A DNA stretch of 10,523 nucleotides from JAGXFP01 sp046484585 (lineage in GTDB: Bacteria > Desulfobacterota > Desulfobulbia > Desulfobulbales > JAGXFP01): assembly GCA_046484585.1 (NCBI GenBank), contig JAWOIQ010000160.1, forward strand, positions 1 through 10,523. The letters are read 5' to 3'. Under the pieces are notes generated by a model. That model did not search any database, had not been told where the DNA came from, and worked only from the letters and a program-made list of their open reading frames with translations. The position numbers were made by a program, and so were the translations under genes. Below, in pieces: positions 7,103 to 10,523 of the stretch; position 1 is the stretch's first letter; every line of letters begins with the position of its first letter.

Positions 7103-7181
7103 AAAACAAAAGGCCGGCTCTTCGGGGGAAAGAGCCGGCCTTTCTAGGGGGAAAGTAGGATGTTGCTTCATTCTACTTGCC
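7103..7181 (-). ncRNA. Candidate sigma-54-dependent small RNA
   Basis: A predicted leftward RNA of about 79 nt. From the sigma-54-type promoter, transcription should start near the G at 7181. The RNA then forms a hairpin (AAGTAG-A-AUG paired with CAU-C-CUACUU, 7178-7153, loop AAGCAA), a short linker with CUUUCCCCC, and the perfect 14-bp terminator hairpin (7143-7109) whose loop region repeats UUUCCCCC. It ends in UUUUGUUUUU. Two exposed C-rich stretches could pair with G-rich Shine-Dalgarno sequences, as C-rich-loop regulators do. This is predicted from sequence only. The simpler alternative is a bidirectional terminator between convergent operons. Confidence 0.45.
7109..7143. terminator. Bidirectional intrinsic terminator
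   Basis: AAAGGCCGGCTCTT (7109-7122) pairs perfectly with AAGAGCCGGCCTTT (7130-7143, read with 7129) across a loop of about six bases (CGGGGG on the + strand). On the - strand the stem is followed by TTTTGTTTTT, a strong U-tract; on the + strand only by TTTC, so it is stronger leftwards. It lies about 140 bp after the tlpA-like stop and between convergent gene sets. Confidence 0.88.
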
Positions 7182-7192
7182 TTATAGTAATT

Positions 7193-7208
7193 GCAATGGC
7201 TGTGCCAA
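7193..7208 (-). promoter_or_regulatory. Sigma-54 (RpoN)-type promoter, leftward
   Basis: On the - strand the bases read TTGGCACAGCCATTGC. This matches the RpoN consensus TGGCAC-N5-TTGC, with the essential GG (7206-7205) and GC (7194-7193) dinucleotides exactly ten bases apart. The predicted start is near 7181. Sigma-54 promoters need an upstream enhancer-binding activator; the inverted pair GGTACAA/TTGTACC lies about 113-161 bp upstream of the predicted start, a plausible distance for its site. The match also lies inside a short - strand open frame, so coincidence is possible. Confidence 0.55.
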
Positions 7209-7394
7209 TATCCAACAAAAAACCTCCAAGACTTATAGCGTCATAAAATCAACAAGATAACCGATAAGTCGCGACGGCGTAAAGAAGCTAAACGGTACAA
7301 GGATTTAGACAACCACCAACCTGAAAATTAATTTTTTGTACCCCGCTTCGACAGCCGCCGCCACTTTTCGAGATTGATGAAGATTTATATCCAA

Positions 7395-7463
7395 CACAGG
7401 GCATAAGTTTCGTTTGCACCCTAAAGGGCATAAATGCAGACAAGCCGCCCAACTTAAGCTTTA
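7395..7463. repeat. Direct repeat B, right of the dsb cluster
   Basis: The partner of repeat A (5019-5096), in the same orientation. Its first 26 bases are identical; it then lacks 9 bp and continues with AAAGGGCATAAA-GCAGAC and CAACTTAAGCTTT. Its right end reaches the stop codon of the convergent metallo-beta-lactamase-fold gene (7461-7463). Confidence 0.8.
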
Positions 7464-8330
7464 TTTTCCCTGGGTGAGGCCGCCCGGATCTGCTCCGGGA
7501 AAAGGTTCATCCCGCGGACGTCCATCGCCATTTCCGGAGGCGGCAAGAGATAGAAGTTCGCCGACCGTATCCTGCCGGGCCACGGAAAGAGAAAAGCCAC
7601 ACGGTTTTTCGGCGGAAAGATCGTATTCGCGCAAATGTCCCTCCACGGTCGTCCTGGCCAGGTCGTGGCTGTTGTTGGTCTCGCTGACATGGGCCAGCAC
7701 CACATGCTTCAGTCCCCCATGGATAAGCGCCACCAGCAGGCGGGCCGCGTCGTTATTGGTCAAGTGGCCTGATTTTGAGCGGATTCTCTGCTGGAGGGAG
7801 GGTGGATAGCCGCCGTTCTTAAGCATCTCGGGATCGTGATTACACTCCAGAACCAGCCCGTTGCACCCCCCCAGCTGATGCGAAATTAAATGGGAAATCG
7901 AGCCGGTATCAGTACAGTAACCGAGGGAGCAACCGGCGTTACCGACCACGAATCCCAAGGTATCGACGGCATCGTGACAAACCGCGAAGGGATGAATCGT
8001 CAGCTCCCGATGGCTGAAACTCAGGCCGGCTTCAATGGGTCGCCACTCGAAGATCCTGGCCAGAGACTTGCCGGCCGCTTCCCGGGTTGGCCGGCTGACG
8101 TAGACCGGCAGGGAGTAGCGCCGGGAAAGAACCTGGACCCCGCGAATATGGTCGCCGTGTTCATGGGTGACGAGCAGAGCGGAAATGGTGGCGATATCGA
8201 TATCGATCGCGGCCAGGCGGCGCTCCACCTCGACTCCTGAAAATCCCGCATCAATCAGGATCCGCGTCCCGCCCGCCTCGACAAAGGTTGCATTGCCCCT
8301 ACTGCCACTGCCCAGAACACAGAATCTCAT
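7461..8330 (-). CDS. MBL-fold metallohydrolase, WalJ/YycJ (VicX) type
   Basis: A cytosolic metallo-beta-lactamase-fold hydrolase of the YycJ/WalJ group, linked in other bacteria to DNA replication or repair and, in Firmicutes, to the WalRK operon. The substrate is not certain. The family N-terminus MRFCVLGSGSRGNATFVEAG is followed by the di-metal motif T55-HEHGDH (56-61), H119 (VCHDAVDTLG), D141 (YCTDTG), SGHLTNNDAA around H189, and H214 (LAHVSETNN). All expected ligands are present, so it should be active. The 289 residues include a tail of about 25, rich in G, P and D, beyond the usual end, and its stop lies in direct repeat B. GGGGAG lies 12 bases before the ATG. It follows dut by 61 bp on the same strand. 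Confidence 0.9.
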   Translation of the reverse strand: MRFCVLGSGSRGNATFVEAGGTRILIDAGFSGVEVERRLAAIDIDIATISALLVTHEHGDHIRGVQVLSRRYSLPVYVSRPTREAAGKSLARIFEWRPIEAGLSFSHRELTIHPFAVCHDAVDTLGFVVGNAGCSLGYCTDTGSISHLISHQLGGCNGLVLECNHDPEMLKNGGYPPSLQQRIRSKSGHLTNNDAARLLVALIHGGLKHVVLAHVSETNNSHDLARTTVEGHLREYDLSAEKPCGFSLSVARQDTVGELLSLAASGNGDGRPRDEPFPGADPGGLTQGK

Positions 8331-8391
8331 CTCTTTCGAAAGCTCCCCTGGCTTGAAAAGATTAACCGGCCTGAATCAGGGCCACCGACAA

Positions 8392-8874
8392 TCACAATCC
8401 GGTATGCCCGAAACCTCCATCCTGACGGACGGTAGAATCGAGGGCGTCGACCTCCACCGCCTCGGCAAGGGTTACCGGAGCCACCACCAGCTGGGCGATC
8501 CGGTCATGACGGTTGATCGTAAACGGCGCCGCCCCGAGATTAATCAACCCGACCATAATCTCGCCGCGATAGTCGGCATCGATAGTGCCCGGCGCGTTGA
8601 CCACGGTAATCCCGTGCTTGATCGCCAGGCCGCTCCGCGGACGCACCTGGATTTCATACCCCGCCGGAATGGCCACGGAAAACCCGGTGGGCACCATCCT
8701 GATCGTCCCGGCCTCCATGACTGCCGGCTCCGCAATCGCAGCCCGCACATCCATCCCGGCCGCCAATTGAGAATGATAAACGGGCAGGGCCATGTCGCCG
8801 TCCTCAGCCGGCCGCAACCGGCAGAATTCGACCTTCAACCTTTGTCTGGACGTTTCCGCGCCTCCGTGGACCAT
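8392..8874 (-). CDS. dut: dUTP diphosphatase (deoxyuridine triphosphatase)
   Basis: Dut hydrolyses dUTP to dUMP and pyrophosphate, keeping uracil out of DNA and supplying the thymidylate pathway; it is a cytosolic homotrimer. I chose the ATG at 8874 because AGGAG (8886-8882) sits seven bases upstream, giving 160 residues. An open extension to 8943 has no ribosome binding site. All five trimeric dUTPase motifs are visible: A39-GMDVRA (motif 1, with M-D-V where Y-D-L is common), R78-PRSGLA (2), N93-APGTIDADYRG with the uracil-stacking Y102 (3), R125-IAQL (4), and R150-QDGGFGHTG (5, the P-loop-like C-terminal arm). It lies 205 bp after the M16 peptidase gene on the same strand; that gap shows no gene and no clear terminator. 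Confidence 0.96.
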   Translation of the reverse strand: MVHGGAETSRQRLKVEFCRLRPAEDGDMALPVYHSQLAAGMDVRAAIAEPAVMEAGTIRMVPTGFSVAIPAGYEIQVRPRSGLAIKHGITVVNAPGTIDADYRGEIMVGLINLGAAPFTINRHDRIAQLVVAPVTLAEAVEVDALDSTVRQDGGFGHTGL

Positions 8875-9079
8875 AACTAAGCTCCTGATTTTATTGCAAG
8901 CAACCACGAAACAAGTCACCCGGAATCGGCTTTCCTCCCCCACCCCGCGGCCTCGTACTTTGGCGCATGAGCAGGGGGCGCAACGGAATCGAAAACCGGA
9001 TGATCCCTTTTATTTTCCTTGCAGGCGGGCGATCGCAAACAGTCAGTTGCCCCCCAAAGGCCGGTCCGGCTTCAGGATC

Positions 9080-10318
9080 TCATTGGATTGCCGGAACCGG
9101 GCCGACCACGCACATCGGCAGCTGCTCTTCGGCAAAGATCATTCCGGCCAGCTCATTTACTTCTTCACGCTTTACTCCGACAATGGCCTCGGTCAATTCT
9201 TCAATGGGCAGGTAGCGGCCAAAAGTGAATTCGTTCTTGGCCAGACTGGTCATCCGCACCTCCATATTCTCAGCGGCCAGATAGATCCCTCCTCTGGCGT
9301 ATTCGGCGGCCCCGGCCAATTCCTCTTCCGTTATCCCTTTCCGGCGCAGTGCGGCAAGCTCCCGGTGGACAAGTTCCAGGGTTTCCGGCCAGGAACCGGG
9401 GTCTACGCCAAGATAGATGCCGGTATAGCCGCAGTCGGAGTTGTTGGAAAGATAGGAATAGACCGAATAGGCAAGGCCCCTTTTCTCCCGAATTTCCTGG
9501 AAGAGCCGGGAGCTCATATTACCGCCAAGAATGCTGTTTAAAAGAAGATGCTTGTAGCGATCAGCCGAATCGGCCGGCAAGCCCATGGTGCCCATGACCG
9601 TGTGGGCCTGCTCAAGGGGGCGCTCGACTATCCGTTTATCCCCGAAACTGTCGGGGCTGGGCGGCCGCCGTTCGGGCAGTGGCGACCCGGCCGGGGACAT
9701 CTTCCCAAAACGGTCCCGGCACAGCTCGGTAAAACTCCGATGATCGACGTTGCCGGCCGCCGAGATCACAATGCGCTCCGGCCGGTAATTGGCAACCACG
9801 AACTCGGTCAAACTGCTGCTGTCAAGGGCGGAAACCACCTCGGCCCGGCCCAGCACGGGATTGGCAAGCCCATGCCCTCGCCAGTACAGGGCGGAAAACA
9901 TTTCGTGAACCAGATCGTCAGGGGTGTCCTCGACCATGGCGATTTCCTGTAAAATCACCTGGCGTTCCCGGTCAATCTCCTCCGGGGCAAAGCTCGAGTT
10001 CAGAAAGAGATCGGCCAGCAATTCAACCGCCTCGGTCAGGCGGTCATCAATCACGGTAAGGTAATAGCAGGTGTATTCGGAAGAGGTAAAGGCATTGGAC
10101 ATGCCGCCCAGCATGTCCAACTCCTTGGCTATCTGTTGGGCACTCCGGAGCCGGGTACCCTTGAAAAACATATGCTCGGCAAAATGGGCGCTGCCGTTAT
10201 TGCGATCATCCTCGTCCCGGGAGCCGACCTCAACCCAGATTCCGAGGGAAACCAGGCGGGAGGGCAGACGCTCGGTCATGATTCTGAGCGAGTTGTCGAG
10301 GACGGTCTTGTTATACAT
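9080..10318 (-). CDS. M16-family zinc metallopeptidase (YmxG/PqqL-like)
   Basis: A zinc protease of the insulinase / mitochondrial processing peptidase beta-subunit family, in the bacterial YmxG-type group often found beside pnp. Its natural substrate is not known to me. The inverted zinc motif is H45-FAE-H49 (GSAHFAEHMFFKGT), and the third ligand is probably E125 (VILQEIAMVED), 76 residues later as in the family. The second half has the conserved inactive repeat with NSILGGNMSSRLFQEIREKR and GLAYSVYSY, the R/Y substrate-binding motif. At 412 residues it is a single full-length two-domain protein without a signal peptide. The start MYNKTVLDNSLRIMTE matches the family, although no Shine-Dalgarno sequence precedes it. 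It begins 19 bp after the pnp stop, so it is probably translated from the pnp transcript. Confidence 0.95.
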   Translation of the reverse strand: MYNKTVLDNSLRIMTERLPSRLVSLGIWVEVGSRDEDDRNNGSAHFAEHMFFKGTRLRSAQQIAKELDMLGGMSNAFTSSEYTCYYLTVIDDRLTEAVELLADLFLNSSFAPEEIDRERQVILQEIAMVEDTPDDLVHEMFSALYWRGHGLANPVLGRAEVVSALDSSSLTEFVVANYRPERIVISAAGNVDHRSFTELCRDRFGKMSPAGSPLPERRPPSPDSFGDKRIVERPLEQAHTVMGTMGLPADSADRYKHLLLNSILGGNMSSRLFQEIREKRGLAYSVYSYLSNNSDCGYTGIYLGVDPGSWPETLELVHRELAALRRKGITEEELAGAAEYARGGIYLAAENMEVRMTSLAKNEFTFGRYLPIEELTEAIVGVKREEVNELAGMIFAEEQLPMCVVGPVPAIQ

Positions 10319-10337
10319 AAGTAGGCCCGATTACGGC

Positions 10338-10523
10338 CTAATCTTCCAAAAGTGCTTTACGGCTGAGACGAATCTTACCGCGCTGGTCGATATTCAGAAC
10401 CTTGACCTTGACGGTATCGCCTTCCTTGAGCACATCGGTGACATTCTCGACCCGCTTGGTATCAAGTTCGGAGATATGGACCAGGCCGTCGGTACCGGGC
10501 ATAATCTCGACGAAGGCGCCGAA
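10338..10523 (-). CDS. pnp: Polynucleotide phosphorylase, C-terminal S1 domain (partial)
   Basis: Only the last 61 codons are in the window; the gene runs off the right edge in frame. The residues FGAFVEIMPGTDGLVHISEL begin mid S1 RNA-binding domain, followed by ...KEGDTVKVKVLNIDQRGKIRLSRKALLED. This is the typical end of PNPase, the phosphorolytic 3'-5' exoribonuclease of the RNA degradosome. S1 domains also occur in RpsA and other proteins, but the VEIMPGTDGLVHISE wording, the short tail and the following M16 peptidase and dut genes point to pnp. Confidence 0.9.
   Translation of the reverse strand, partial: FGAFVEIMPGTDGLVHISELDTKRVENVTDVLKEGDTVKVKVLNIDQRGKIRLSRKALLED

Larger units (their letters stand above)
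6968..7460. other. Convergent intergenic region between tlpA-like gene and MBL gene
   Basis: About 490 bp without a convincing protein gene. It contains the bidirectional terminator (7109-7143), a leftward sigma-54 promoter match (7193-7208) with a candidate small RNA, an inverted pair GGTACAA (7294-7300)/TTGTACC (7336-7342) and direct repeat B (7395-7463). The part from 7144 on is AT-richer than the flanking genes. Confidence 0.6.

Noticed and set aside
7168..7227. - strand micro-ORF LDIGTAIAITIRQVE with GGAGG upstream (7227-7223, TTG start 7215)
   Set aside because: Fifteen codons with a rare start and no homology known to me. It overlaps the sigma-54 match, so it is a competing reading of the same bases, but too short to support as a gene.
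9060..9078. GC-rich dyad after the M16 gene as terminator
   Set aside because: The stem can only form about four pairs with a three-base loop, and no T-run follows on the - strand.

Overview
The window looks like a chromosomal segment of a free-living Gram-negative bacterium. Protein style and gene order best suggest a Desulfuromonas/Geobacter-type member of the Desulfobacterota (former Deltaproteobacteria). This rests on the pnp - M16 peptidase - dut order, the grpE-dnaK pair, a sigma-54-type promoter match and a periplasmic thiol-redox cluster. It is an inference, since no rRNA or other marker is present.

Layout. Positions 1-692 carry no convincing gene. They hold two copies of a palindromic repeat of about 108 bp, a terminator-like hairpin and the promoter and structured leader of the heat-shock genes. 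Next come grpE (693-1274) and dnaK (1393-3303) on the + strand, closed by a strong terminator and not followed by dnaJ. After a gap, trpS (3695-4660) stands alone with its own terminator. An AT-richer stretch (4706-5329) holds one doubtful ORF and the first of two related direct repeats. A compact + strand thiol-redox cluster follows: dsbB (broken by a one-base frameshift), a membrane-anchored DsbA-like thioredoxin and a TlpA/ResA-like lipoprotein. The cluster ends at a perfect-stem bidirectional terminator (7109-7143).

From the right edge, the - strand carries the 3' end of pnp, an M16 zinc protease, dut and a WalJ/YycJ-type metallo-beta-lactamase-fold protein. This set converges on the thiol-redox cluster. 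The intergenic space between the two convergent groups (6968-7460) holds the most interesting signal. A close match to a sigma-54 promoter points leftwards, at the right distance to produce an RNA of about 79 nt with two hairpins that ends at the shared terminator and carries two C-rich motifs. The second direct repeat lies in the same space.

How the genes work together: GrpE is the nucleotide exchange factor for DnaK. DsbB would reoxidise the DsbA-like oxidase, while the TlpA-like lipoprotein probably acts as a separate periplasmic thiol reductase. PNPase and Dut belong to RNA turnover and nucleotide-pool hygiene.
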